64,000 nt of DNA, taken from NCBI RefSeq assembly GCF_020089495.2, contig NZ_JAIRCA020000001.1, positions 65,465 to 129,464 on the forward strand. The letters run 5' to 3'. Shown one piece after another: positions 42,625 through 51,514 of this stretch. A model generated the notes under the pieces. That model was not told the DNA's origin, did not search any database, and was given only the letters and a program-made list of their open reading frames with translations. This stretch comes from Streptococcus mitis subsp. hohhotensis (GTDB lineage Bacteria > Bacillota > Bacilli > Lactobacillales > Streptococcaceae). Positions within the stretch are counted from its first letter, which is position 1, and each line of letters starts with the position of its first letter. The position numbers and the translations under genes were made by a program.

Positions 42625-43875
42625 ATGTTTGAAGTAGAAGAATGGCTCCATAGTCGGATTGGTTTGAATTTTCGATCAGGTTTGGACCGAATGCAGCAAG
42701 CGGTGGATTTGTTAGGAAATCCTGAGCAGTCTTACCCTATTATCCACGTGACAGGGACTAATGGGAAAGGATCTACCATTGCTTTTATGAGGGAGTTATT
42801 TATGGGGCATGGCAAAAAAGTTGCGACCTTTACCTCCCCTCATATCGTCTCTATCAATGACCGAATCTGCATTAATGGGCAACCAATAGCTGATGCAGAC
42901 TTTATCCGTTTAGCTGAGCAGGTCAGGGAGATGGAAAAGACGCTTCTACAAACCCATGACCAGTTGTCCTTTTTTGAATTGCTGACCTTGATTGCTTTTC
43001 TTTATTTTAGAGAGCGAGAGGTGGATTTGGTTCTACTAGAAGTGGGAATTGGTGGCTTACTTGACACAACCAATGTGGTAATTGGAGAGATTGCTGTCAT
43101 CACCTCCATCGGGCTTGACCATCAGGAGACTCTGGGTGACAGTATAGCAGCAATTGCAGAGCAGAAAGCTGGTATTTTCAAGGCTGGTAAAAAGGCAGTG
43201 ATTGCGAAATTGCCTCCAGAAGCTAGACTTGTCTGTCAGAAAAAAGCCGAATCTTTAGCTGTTGACCTTTATCAGGCAGGTCAGGATTTTTCAATGCTGA
43301 ATGGGGATTTTTCAAGCTCTTTGGCTAACCTTTCACAGTTGAAAATAGGTTTAGAAGGAACTTATCAGCAGGAAAATGCGGCCTTGGCGTTGCAAACTTT
43401 TCTTCTATTTATGAGAGAAGGAAGGGAATCTGTTGATGAGCAAGCTGTAAGACAGGCTTTGGAGCAGACCCATTGGGCTGGGCGTTTGGAGCGTATTCGT
43501 CCTCAGATTTATTTGGACGGTGCTCATAACCTTCCTGCCTTGACTCGCCTGGTGGAGTTTATCAAAGAAAAAGAGCAGGAAGGTTATCGTCCTCAAATCC
43601 TCTTTGGAGCCTTGAAACGGAAGGATTATCAAGGAATGTTGAGTTATCTGACTGAAAATTTACCTCAGGTAGAACTCAAGGTGACTGGTTTTGACTATCA
43701 AGGTTCTCTGGACGAGACAGATGTAACAGGTTACCATGTAATTCCCTCTTACCGAGAATTTATCAGCAGTTTTGAAGAAAGAGCCGATACCAAGGACTTG
43801 TTATTCATTACAGGGTCTCTCTATTTTATCTCAGAAGTACGGAGCCACATACTGGGGCATGAGCAGATAAATTGA
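42625..43875 (+). CDS. folC: Folylpolyglutamate synthase / dihydrofolate synthase
   Basis: The 416-residue Mur-ligase-family protein has the P-loop HVTGTNGKGSTIAF (46-57 region), the Omega-loop ITSIGLDHQETLGDS, KAGIFKAGK, and the C-terminal domain motif YLDGAHNLPALTRL. It adds glutamate to folates to retain them in the cell. AAGGAG is 7 bases before the ATG. It runs into a lipoprotein gene at its 3' end. Confidence 0.95.
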   Translation: MFEVEEWLHSRIGLNFRSGLDRMQQAVDLLGNPEQSYPIIHVTGTNGKGSTIAFMRELFMGHGKKVATFTSPHIVSINDRICINGQPIADADFIRLAEQVREMEKTLLQTHDQLSFFELLTLIAFLYFREREVDLVLLEVGIGGLLDTTNVVIGEIAVITSIGLDHQETLGDSIAAIAEQKAGIFKAGKKAVIAKLPPEARLVCQKKAESLAVDLYQAGQDFSMLNGDFSSSLANLSQLKIGLEGTYQQENAALALQTFLLFMREGRESVDEQAVRQALEQTHWAGRLERIRPQIYLDGAHNLPALTRLVEFIKEKEQEGYRPQILFGALKRKDYQGMLSYLTENLPQVELKVTGFDYQGSLDETDVTGYHVIPSYREFISSFEERADTKDLLFITGSLYFISEVRSHILGHEQIN

Positions 43876-44309
43876 CCTCTCTAGCAAGTCTTAGTCTCTT
43901 AGTAGCTTGTTCACAGAGAGCTCAACAGGTTCAACAACCAGCAGCTCAACCGCAAACACAACAAACTCAGCAATTACAACCTGCTACTTCATCTTTTACA
44001 GAAAATACAAATCAGGCAGCGACAAGTTCTTCACAAAATGCGCCCGAGGCTCAACCAGCTAATATTGATGGAACTTATACTGGTCAGGACGAAGGAGACC
44101 GTATCACTTTAGTGGTAACTGGAACAACTGGTACTTGGACTCAGGTAGAAACTGACGGGGAACAAGAACTCAAGCAGGTTAGCTTTGACGCTGCTAATCA
44201 ACGCATGATTATTGGTGATGATGTCAAGATTTATGCAATCAATGGTAATCAGATGATTATCGACGATATGGATAGAGAAGCGTCTGATCGCATCATTTTA
44301 TCAAAATAG
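43872..44309 (+). CDS. Lipoprotein with damaged N-terminus (start uncertain)
   Basis: The frame encodes a lipoprotein: hydrophobic LASLSLLVAC with the lipid cysteine, a Gln/Pro/Thr linker (QQVQQPAAQPQTQQTQQLQP), then a beta-rich domain (IDGTYTGQDEGDRITLVV...). The usual basic MKK start is absent; the only start in frame is TTG at 43872, overlapping the folC stop, and the codon before the open stretch is TGA at 43860. Either a TTG start with an N-terminus lacking charge is used, or the start has been lost. Domain resembles small streptococcal surface lipoproteins of unknown role. Confidence 0.6.
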   Translation: MTSLASLSLLVACSQRAQQVQQPAAQPQTQQTQQLQPATSSFTENTNQAATSSSQNAPEAQPANIDGTYTGQDEGDRITLVVTGTTGTWTQVETDGEQELKQVSFDAANQRMIIGDDVKIYAINGNQMIIDDMDREASDRIILSK

Positions 44310-44316
44310 ACTAGGA

Positions 44317-44345
44317 GGAGACTGGAATTTTCGGTCTCTTTTGCT
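44317..44345 (+). terminator. Terminator after the lipoprotein gene
   Basis: GGAGAC and GTCTC stem with inner GAA/TTC pairs, followed by TTTTGCTTTT. Confidence 0.75.
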
Positions 44346-44448
44346 TTTGCTCAGAAAAATGATTATAAATACTTGCCTTCTACCGAATACCTGAGTTATA
44401 CTAGTTTTAATTACCTGTTTTTAGCATTCAAAATATCAAGGAGGGGAT

Positions 44449-45981
44449 ATGAAATATAGAAAATTTCAATTATTAATGTCCAAGTATGGCTTTAGTCTTT
44501 CGATTATGCTGCTTGAACTGTGTCTTGTTTTTGGTCTCTTTCTTTATTTAGGGCGGATGGCCCCTATTCTATGGGTAATTGTCTTAATTTTTATGAGTAT
44601 GGCGACTATCGTAGCGATTGTCAATCGTTCCATGGCGCCTGAAAGCAAAGTGATGTGGTTAGTGGTGACTTTTGTTCCTGTCATTGGTCCTTTGCTCTAT
44701 CTGATGTTTGGTGAAAGACGATTATCCAAAAAAGAAATCAAGCAGTTGGACAAACTTGGTTCTATGCATTTTCGGGAGGATAACAGTAAAGCTCTCCGCC
44801 AGAAATTGAAGGAAGATGATAAGGCGGCTTACGGAGTTATCAAATCTTTGCTAAGTATGGATAGCAATGCCGACGTCTATAATCGAACAGACTCACAATT
44901 CTTTTCTTCGGGTGAAAGCATGTGGCAATATATGTTGGAAGACCTCAAGAAAGCTGAAAAGTTTATCTTTCTAGAGTACTATATTGTCGAAGAAGGTCTA
45001 ATGTGGAATAGCATACTAGACATACTAGAGCAAAAGGCAGCTCAAGGTGTAGAGGTCAAGATGCTCTATGATGATATCGGCTGTATGGCGACTTTGCCTG
45101 GAGATTATACTATTCAGCTTCGTAGTCGAGGAATTGAAGCCCATAAATTTAACAAGGTGATTCCTCGCTTGACGGTGGCTTACAACAATCGGGACCATCG
45201 TAAAATCCTTGTCATAGATGGTCAGGTAGCCTATACAGGAGGCATTAACTTAGCCGATGAGTACATCAATCATGTAGAACGCTTTGGCTATTGGAAGGAC
45301 AGTGGGATTCGCTTAGATGGCCCTGGTGTCAAGGCTCTCACCCGTCTCTTTTTGATGACTTGGTATATCAATCGTGGGGAAATCAGTGATTTTGATCAGT
45401 ATCACTTGGAAAATCAGCCTTGTTCTGGCCAAGGTCTCTGCATTCCTTACGGTAGTGGACCCAAGCCCATCTTCCGTACCCAGGTAGGGAAAAAAGTCTA
45501 TCAAAGTTTGATTAATCAGGCCACTGATTCAGTCTATATCACAACGCCCTATTTGATTATTGACTATGACTTAACAGAGAGTATTAAAAATGCGGCCATG
45601 AGGGGTGTCGATGTCCGCATCGTGACTCCTTTCATTCCAGATAAGAAATTAATCCAACTCATCACAAGAGGGGCCTATCCGGATTTGTTGTCAGCAGGAG
45701 TAAGGATTTTTGAGTATAGTCCAGGCTTTATCCACAGTAAACAAATCCTAGTGGATAAGGACTTTGCTGCAGTTGGAACCATTAACTTAGATTATAGAAG
45801 TTTGCTTCACCACTATGAAAATGCAGTCTTGCTATATAAAACAGAATCAATCACTGAGATTCAAAAAGATTTTGAGGAGATTTTTTCAGTATCGCAAGAA
45901 ATTTTTGCTCATACGATAAAAAATAGCTGGTACCAAAAATTGATTAAGGAAATTGCCCAGTTATTTGCCCCTATCTTATAA
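44449..45981 (+). CDS. cls: Cardiolipin synthase
   Basis: The 510-residue protein has two N-terminal TM helices (about 14-34 and 40-58), and two phospholipase D motifs: HRKILVID (H-x-K-x4-D) in the first and HSKQILVD in the second half. It condenses two phosphatidylglycerol molecules to cardiolipin at the membrane. Length is standard. GGAGG precedes ATG; the upstream gap has a possible TTATACTAG -10. Confidence 0.95.
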   Translation: MKYRKFQLLMSKYGFSLSIMLLELCLVFGLFLYLGRMAPILWVIVLIFMSMATIVAIVNRSMAPESKVMWLVVTFVPVIGPLLYLMFGERRLSKKEIKQLDKLGSMHFREDNSKALRQKLKEDDKAAYGVIKSLLSMDSNADVYNRTDSQFFSSGESMWQYMLEDLKKAEKFIFLEYYIVEEGLMWNSILDILEQKAAQGVEVKMLYDDIGCMATLPGDYTIQLRSRGIEAHKFNKVIPRLTVAYNNRDHRKILVIDGQVAYTGGINLADEYINHVERFGYWKDSGIRLDGPGVKALTRLFLMTWYINRGEISDFDQYHLENQPCSGQGLCIPYGSGPKPIFRTQVGKKVYQSLINQATDSVYITTPYLIIDYDLTESIKNAAMRGVDVRIVTPFIPDKKLIQLITRGAYPDLLSAGVRIFEYSPGFIHSKQILVDKDFAAVGTINLDYRSLLHHYENAVLLYKTESITEIQKDFEEIFSVSQEIFAHTIKNSWYQKLIKEIAQLFAPIL

Positions 45982-45987
45982 GAAATC

Positions 45988-46020
45988 TAGGACTGAGGAC
46001 ACAAACCAGTCCTATTTTTC
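45988..46020 (+). terminator. Terminator after cls
   Basis: TAGGACTG pairs with CAGTCCTA, then TTTTTC. It insulates the competence promoter that follows. Confidence 0.85.
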
Positions 46021-46028
46021 TTGTCTTT

Positions 46029-46036
46029 TACGAATA
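46029..46036 (+). promoter_or_regulatory. ComX (cin) box for ccs4
   Basis: TACGAATA, a perfect cin-box, preceded by TTTT and located 21 bases before the ccs4 start. Confidence 0.88.
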
Positions 46037-46056
46037 AGAAGATATAGGGAGGGACG

Positions 46057-46176
46057 ATGCTGACCCAGAAAGAATTGAATTATATCATGACATTTAAACA
46101 GACACATTTACACCGATTTCGAGAAATTGAAACCTTTGTGAAACTATGCAAAAAATCACTCAAACAACCATCGTAA
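46057..46176 (+). CDS. ccs4: Competence-induced small protein Ccs4-like
   Basis: The frame encodes 39 residues, MLTQKELNYIMTFKQTHLHR...KSLKQPS, basic and helical with no membrane segment. GGGAGGG is 4-5 bases before the ATG, and a perfect ComX box is in the promoter position, so it is a late-competence gene. The position between cls and the large membrane protein matches pneumococcal ccs4. Function is unknown. Its stop overlaps the -35 region of the next gene's promoter. Confidence 0.78.
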   Translation: MLTQKELNYIMTFKQTHLHRFREIETFVKLCKKSLKQPS

Positions 46177-46177
46177 G

Positions 46178-46206
46178 CTGACAATCCTAGGACTTTTTGA
46201 TATACT
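46178..46206 (+). promoter_or_regulatory. Sigma-A promoter between ccs4 and the membrane gene
   Basis: CTGACA (46178-46183), 17 bp, TATACT (46201-46206). Confidence 0.6.
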
Positions 46207-46236
46207 AAGACAGATAAATTGAATAGGAGAAACGAT

Positions 46237-47776
46237 ATGAGTGTGTATGGTAGAGTAGAAGAAGTTCATCAGGAGAATCGTGAACCTCTAGAATACCAAA
46301 TCGAACAAGAATCGCATCATCGTGAATCAAGTCGTCTTCCTTTGGTAAAAATTTTACTATGGAGTACGCTTGTAACGGGGATAACTCTAGGAGTACCGCT
46401 ATTACTCGATTTAATGAGTGCGCAGGAAGTGCAGGATTTTTATGCAGGTTGGGCCCTTCATCAGACAGGGAAGATTTACAGCGACTATTATGGAAGTCAA
46501 GGTTTGCTTTATTATTTGCTGACTTACGTGACTCAGGGCGGATTTCTCTTTGCCATCTTTGAGTGGTTAGCCTTGGTAGCAGGAGGATTTTTCCTCTTTC
46601 GATCGGCGGACACCTTGACAGAGCAAGGAGACCAAGCTGGACAACTGGTGACTATTTTTTATATGCTAGTTACAGGTCTTGCTTTTGGTGGAGGATATGC
46701 GACTCTTTTAGCGCTTCCCTTCTTATTCGCGGCCTTTAGTTTAGTTGCTGCTTACCTAAGCAATCCAAGCCATGATAAGGGATTTGTACGGATTGGGCTG
46801 GCTTTGGCAGGAGGATTTTTCTTTGCTCCCTTGACATCGCTCCTGTTTATTGCTGTAGTGAGTTTAGGCTTGTTGGTCTTTAACCTTGGGCATAGACGCT
46901 TTGTACATGGATTTTATCAGTTTCTTGCAGTGGCTTTAGGTTTTTCACTGGTCTTTTATCCAACTGCCTACTATAGTGTTGCAACAGGAAGTTTTGAGGA
47001 TGCGATTAGTGGAATTTTGTATCCAATTCATTCCATTCGTTTGACTTCTGTTTCGGCATTGTTAGAAAATGTTTTGTTTTATGGGTTGTTGGCTCTTGGC
47101 ATAGGAGTTTTGGTTTTTGTCTTTTTAGGTCTCTTTCAATCTAAATCCTCTAAACTATATGTCATCTCAGTGCCTGCGAGTTTGTTCCTAATTTTAGGTT
47201 TGGTAGTGATTTTCTTTACACAGGATCCTCTACATGCATCCCGTTTGATGCTCATTTTTCCGGTCTTTCTTCTACTTTTAGTGTCCAATATCAAGGGGCA
47301 ACAGAGTGGTCGTAGCGTTAGAAGAAGACGCAGAGAAGAGACTGTTAGTCTCTGGCATCGCTATACTAAAGGAAATCTTTACCTACCGATTTTAACTTTG
47401 TTATATCTTTTGGCTGTTCCTTTTTTTGATGAGATTTGTCCTTTATCCAGTACCTTATCAAGAACGTGAGCGTCTTGCTGATTTGGTGAAAGAGGAGACA
47501 AGTACGGAAGATGCTATCTATGCATGGGATGATACTGCAACTCTTTATCGTAAGAGTGAGCGCTTGTCGCCATCGGCTATTTTGTCCCCGTTGCACTATA
47601 CAGCAACTGAGGAAAATCGGAATAAGCTACTCAATGACTTGAAAGAAAAACAACCCAAGGTGATTGTGGTGAATGATAAGGTAGCAGTCTGGTCTGAAGT
47701 GGAAACAATTTTGAAAGAAAATTACCAACCAGTAAAGACAGATTACTCAGAATTCAAAGTCTATAAAATCAAATAA
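46237..47776 (+). pseudogene. Large polytopic membrane protein, frameshifted at a T7 run
   Basis: The first frame (ATG 46237, AGGAG upstream) has a polar N-terminus and about ten TM helices, then goes out of frame after LLYLLAVPFF and stops at 47469. A second frame opening at ATG 47426 and continuing to 47776 starts MRFVLYPVPYQERERLADLV and completes a plausible C-terminal domain. Removing one T from the T7 run at 47421-47427 joins them into one ~512-residue protein. It follows ccs4 and corresponds by position to a pneumococcal competence-induced membrane gene. The layout (many TM plus soluble tail) resembles glycosyltransferase-like membrane proteins, but that is a guess. Confidence 0.75.
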
Positions 47777-47779
47777 CTA

Positions 47780-47836
47780 AATCAATATCTTGTGTATTTT
47801 TAAAAATTTTAGGATTTTTAACACAAGATATTGATT
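47780..47836. promoter_or_regulatory. nrdD: 17-bp inverted repeat with two NrdR-like boxes upstream of nrdD
   Basis: AATCAATATCTTGTGT (47780-47795) and ACACAAGATATTGATT (47821-47836) fit the NrdR box (ACACWATATATWGTGT-like) at about 12 and 13 of 16 positions and are 41 bp apart, close to four helical turns. The two are exact inverted copies over 17 bp (47779-47795 / 47821-47837), so they could also form a hairpin with a T-rich tail that ends the upstream gene. Confidence 0.65.
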
Positions 47837-47858
47837 TTTCTTCTTAGAGTGGTATAAT
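47831..47858 (+). promoter_or_regulatory. Promoter for nrdD
   Basis: TTGATT (47831-47836), 16 bp, TATAAT (47853-47858) with TGG extension. The -35 lies inside the second NrdR-like box, suiting repression. Confidence 0.75.
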
Positions 47859-47895
47859 ACTTTTTAGAAAGAACAATTTAGAAAAGAGCATGCAT

Positions 47896-50103
47896 ATGAT
47901 TGCACTAGAAGAAAAAATTACAATTTTGCCAACTCTCTTCGTCGAGAAACGAGATGGGAGACGTGTTGTATTTGATGTGGACAAGATTGACAAGGCTCTC
48001 CACAAGGCGGCTGACAAGGTTATGGATGTGACACCCTTGGTTGAAAAGCGCCTCAATGCTCTGACCGAGCGAATTGTCACAGAAATTCATAGTCGCTTTC
48101 CACAGGGGGTTAAGATTTACGAAATTCAAAATATCGTAGAACATGAATTGCTTGAAGCCAAAGAATATGCGCTGGCTGAGGAGTATATTACTTATCGGAC
48201 GCAGAGGGATTTTGAGCGCTCAAAAGCGACGGATATCAACTTTAGTATCCATAAGCTTCTCAATAAAGACCAGGCGGTTGTCAATGAAAATGCAAATAAA
48301 GATAGCGATGTCTTTAACACCCAGCGCGATTTGACAGCAGGGATTGTTGGAAAGTCAATCGGACTGCAAATGCTTCCTAAGCACGTAGCCAATGCCCACC
48401 AAAAAGGGGATATCCACTATCACGATTTGGACTACAGTCCCTATACACCTATGACCAACTGCTGTTTGATTGATTTTAAAGGTATGTTGGAAAATGGTTT
48501 TAAGATTGGAAATGCAGAGGTAGAAAGTCCCAAGTCTATTCAGACTGCAACAGCTCAGATTTCCCAAATTATCGCCAACGTTGCTTCTAGCCAGTACGGT
48601 GGCTGTTCAGCTGACCGTATTGATGAAGTTTTGGCGCCTTATGCAGAGAAAAATTACCAAAAACACCTCAAAGATGCAAAAGAGTGGGTCTTGCCTGAAA
48701 AGCGGGAAGATTATGCCTGGAAGAAAACGCAAAAAGACATCTACGATGCCATGCAATCACTCGAGTATGAAATCAATACTCTCTTTACTTCAAATGGACA
48801 AACGCCTTTTACTTCTCTAGGCTTTGGTCTAGGAACTAGTCGTTTTGAACGAGAAATTCAAAAGGCAATTTTAAACATTCGTATCAATGGGCTCGGTTCA
48901 GAACACCGCACAGCTATCTTCCCTAAACTCATCTTTACGCTTAAAAGAGGACTCAACTTAGAGGAAGGGACACCCAACTACGACATCAAGCAGTTGGCTC
49001 TAGAGTGCGCAACCAAGCGGATGTACCCAGATGTTTTGTCCTATGATAAGATTGTTAATTTGACAGGTTCTTTCAAAGTTCCTATGGGCTGCCGTTCGTT
49101 TCTTCAAGGATGGAAGGATGAGAATGGCGTAGAAGTCAATTCAGGTCGGATGAATCTGGGTGTTGTGACGGTTAACCTGCCTCGCATCGCCCTCGAGTCT
49201 GAGGGAGACATGAATAAGTTCTGGGAAATCTTCAACGAGCGTATGAATATCGCAGAAGATGCTCTGGTTTATCGTGTCGAACGTACCAAAGAAGCAACGC
49301 CGGCCAATGCTCCTATCCTTTATCAGTACGGTGCTTTTGGTCATCGTCTAGGTAAAGAAGAAAGTGTTGACCAGCTCTTTAAGAATCGTCGAGCAACCGT
49401 TTCGCTGGGTTACATCGGTTTGTACGAAGTGGCTACCGTCTTCTTTGGAAATAGCTGGGAACACAATCCAGAAGCCAAGGAATTCACGCTGGATATCATT
49501 CGTGATATGAAACGCCGTGTAGAAGAGTGGTCTGACCAATATGGCTACCATTTCTCCATTTACTCAACACCGTCTGAAAGTTTGACAGACCGTTTTTGCC
49601 GACTAGATACAGAGAAGTTTGGTTCTATTCCTGATATTACAGACAAGGAATACTACACCAATTCTTTCCACTACGATGTTCGTAAAAATCCAACACCGTT
49701 TGAAAAATTGGATTTTGAAAAAGTCTATCCAGAAGCAGGTGCATCAGGTGGTTTCATCCATTATTGTGAGTATCCAGTCCTCCAGCAAAATCCAAAGGCC
49801 TTGGAAGCTGTCTGGGACTATGCTTATGACCGTGTGGGTTATTTGGGCACTAATACTCCAATTGACCGTTGCTATAAGTGTGACTTTGAAGGGGATTTTG
49901 AACCAACTGAGAGAGGATTTGCTTGTCCAAACTGTGGCAATAGCGACCCTAAAACAGTAGACGTTGTTAAACGGACTTGTGGCTACTTAGGTAATCCTCA
50001 AGCGAGACCTATGGTCAATGGGCGTCACAAGGAAATCGCAGCGCGTGTCAAACACATGAATGGCTCAACGATTAAAATGGCTGGCCACCAAGTAACAAAT
50101 TAG
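47896..50103 (+). CDS. nrdD: Anaerobic ribonucleoside-triphosphate reductase
   Basis: The 735-residue class III reductase has an N-terminal ATP cone (FVEKRDGRRVVFDVDKIDKALHKAA), the glycyl-radical motif RTCGYLGNPQARP near the C-terminus, and a zinc site CYKC...CPNC before it. It makes dNTPs without oxygen, after activation by NrdG encoded downstream. ATG 47890 is in frame two codons earlier, but AAGAG spacing favours 47896. Confidence 0.97.
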   Translation: MIALEEKITILPTLFVEKRDGRRVVFDVDKIDKALHKAADKVMDVTPLVEKRLNALTERIVTEIHSRFPQGVKIYEIQNIVEHELLEAKEYALAEEYITYRTQRDFERSKATDINFSIHKLLNKDQAVVNENANKDSDVFNTQRDLTAGIVGKSIGLQMLPKHVANAHQKGDIHYHDLDYSPYTPMTNCCLIDFKGMLENGFKIGNAEVESPKSIQTATAQISQIIANVASSQYGGCSADRIDEVLAPYAEKNYQKHLKDAKEWVLPEKREDYAWKKTQKDIYDAMQSLEYEINTLFTSNGQTPFTSLGFGLGTSRFEREIQKAILNIRINGLGSEHRTAIFPKLIFTLKRGLNLEEGTPNYDIKQLALECATKRMYPDVLSYDKIVNLTGSFKVPMGCRSFLQGWKDENGVEVNSGRMNLGVVTVNLPRIALESEGDMNKFWEIFNERMNIAEDALVYRVERTKEATPANAPILYQYGAFGHRLGKEESVDQLFKNRRATVSLGYIGLYEVATVFFGNSWEHNPEAKEFTLDIIRDMKRRVEEWSDQYGYHFSIYSTPSESLTDRFCRLDTEKFGSIPDITDKEYYTNSFHYDVRKNPTPFEKLDFEKVYPEAGASGGFIHYCEYPVLQQNPKALEAVWDYAYDRVGYLGTNTPIDRCYKCDFEGDFEPTERGFACPNCGNSDPKTVDVVKRTCGYLGNPQARPMVNGRHKEIAARVKHMNGSTIKMAGHQVTN

Positions 50104-50114
50104 AAAGAAATGAA

Positions 50115-50255
50115 ATGGGAAAATACCAATTAGACGATAAAGGGCGCGCACAAGTGACCCGTTATCACGAGAAACACTCTAAAGGTGGAGCTGGTAAGAA
50201 AGAACGTTTGCTCAACCTCAGAGAACAATTTTTAAACAAGAACAAGAAAAAATAA
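50115..50255 (+). CDS. 46-aa basic peptide in the nrd cluster
   Basis: The frame starts MGKYQLDDKGRAQVTRYH and ends LNKNKKK: strongly basic, soluble, without cysteine. It begins 12 bases after the nrdD stop with AGAAAG as a weak ribosome site. The position between nrdD and the acetyltransferase is shared with pneumococcus, where a protein of this size is annotated as hypothetical. Its conserved place suggests a role with NrdD or in nucleic-acid binding, but nothing proves this. Confidence 0.7.
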   Translation: MGKYQLDDKGRAQVTRYHEKHSKGGAGKKERLLNLREQFLNKNKKK

Positions 50256-50284
50256 AAGTGAGAGTCAGCTCTCGCTTTTCTCTT
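50251..50284 (+). terminator. Internal hairpin in the nrd operon
   Basis: AAAAGTGAGAG, TCAG, CTCTCGCTTTT followed by CTC. Weak T tract, so probably partial termination between nrdD and the acetyltransferase/nrdG. Confidence 0.65.
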
Positions 50285-50298
50285 AGTGGGAGGTAAGG

Positions 50299-50805
50299 AT
50301 GGAACTACGCAGACCAAGATTAGCAGATAAGAAGGCTGTTTTAGATATGATGGCAGAGTTTGAGCAGACCCAATCAGCCCACGATGGGGGCTTTTGGGAT
50401 ACAGAGAACTTTGTGTATGAAGAGTGGTTGGAAACAAATATGCAAAAAGAGATGGGAATAAACTTGCCTGAAAATCGTGTTCCTTCTATTCAATTTGTAT
50501 CATTTGATGATGTAGGTCGTGCTCTAGGATTTTTGAATCTGCGATTGAGACTGAATGAGGGGTTGCAGAATTATGCTGGCCACATTGGTTACTCCATTCG
50601 TCCATCAGAAAGAGGTAAAGGTTATGCTAAAGAAACTCTCCGTCAGGGCTTGCAAGTTGCTAAGGAAAAGAACATCAAGAAAGCTCTTGTGACCTGTAGC
50701 GTGAATAATCCTGCTAGCAGAGCAGTCATTTTAGCAAATGGTGGGCTCCTTGAGGATGTTCGTAATGGAGTCGAGCGTTATTGGATAGAGGTAGCGAATG
50801 AATAA
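50299..50805 (+). CDS. GNAT family acetyltransferase
   Basis: The 168-residue protein has the RimJ/RimL-like GNAT fold, with the acetyl-CoA loop RPSERGKGYAKETL near residue 100 and the NNPASRAVILANGG helix. The start overlaps nothing; RBS GGGAGG is 6 bases upstream. It is encoded between nrdD and nrdG, overlapping nrdG by 8 bases. The substrate is unknown. Confidence 0.9.
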   Translation: MELRRPRLADKKAVLDMMAEFEQTQSAHDGGFWDTENFVYEEWLETNMQKEMGINLPENRVPSIQFVSFDDVGRALGFLNLRLRLNEGLQNYAGHIGYSIRPSERGKGYAKETLRQGLQVAKEKNIKKALVTCSVNNPASRAVILANGGLLEDVRNGVERYWIEVANE

Positions 50806-51388
50806 TCCAAAACCACAAGAATGGAAAAGCGAGGAACTCAGTCAAGGGCGTATCATCGACTACAAGGCCTTTAACTTTGTAGATGGAGAAGGTGTGCGTA
50901 ACTCTCTCTATGTATCAGGTTGCATGTTTCACTGCGAGGGATGTTATAATGTTGCGACTTGGTCTTTTAATGCTGGCATTCCCTATACAGCAGAATTAGA
51001 AGAACAGATCATGGCAGATCTCGCTCAACCTTATGTTCAAGGCTTGACCTTGCTGGGAGGGGAGCCCTTCCTCAATACGGGGATTCTCCTGCCTCTCGTT
51101 AAACGCATTCGAAAGGAATTGCCAGAAAAAGACATCTGGTCCTGGACGGGCTACACTTGGGAAGAAATGATGCTGGAGACTCCAGACAAATTGGAACTCT
51201 TATCGCTAATTGACATCCTTGTAGATGGACGGTATGACCGAACTAAGAGAAATCTCATGCTCCAGTTTCGAGGTTCGTCCAATCAACGCATCATCGATGT
51301 GCAAAAATCCCTCAAAAGTGGGCAAGTAGTGATTTGGGACAAGCTCAATGACGGAAAAGAAAGCTATGAACAGGTGAAGAGAGAATAA
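50798..51388 (+). CDS. nrdG: Anaerobic ribonucleotide reductase activating protein
   Basis: The 196-residue radical-SAM enzyme has the CxxxCxxC cluster site at C42, C46, C49 (SGCMFHCEGC) and the SAM-binding GGEPF motif. It installs the glycyl radical in NrdD. It is coupled to the acetyltransferase gene by overlap. No terminator is clear before the S10 promoter. Confidence 0.96.
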   Translation: MNNPKPQEWKSEELSQGRIIDYKAFNFVDGEGVRNSLYVSGCMFHCEGCYNVATWSFNAGIPYTAELEEQIMADLAQPYVQGLTLLGGEPFLNTGILLPLVKRIRKELPEKDIWSWTGYTWEEMMLETPDKLELLSLIDILVDGRYDRTKRNLMLQFRGSSNQRIIDVQKSLKSGQVVIWDKLNDGKESYEQVKRE

Positions 51389-51478
51389 CTTTCTTCTATA
51401 GAGAATAGTTAAATAAATGACCTATAAAAAAAGAAAACAGTTTCATTGTAAAAAAACGAAAAAATAGCAACAAATCCC

Positions 51479-51507
51479 TTGCAATCGCAGGGGCTTTGTG
51501 TTATTCT
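51479..51507 (+). promoter_or_regulatory. Promoter of the S10 ribosomal operon
   Basis: TTGCAA (51479-51484), 17 bp, TATTCT (51502-51507) with TGT extension. Confidence 0.75.
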
Positions 51508-51514
51508 ATTATGG

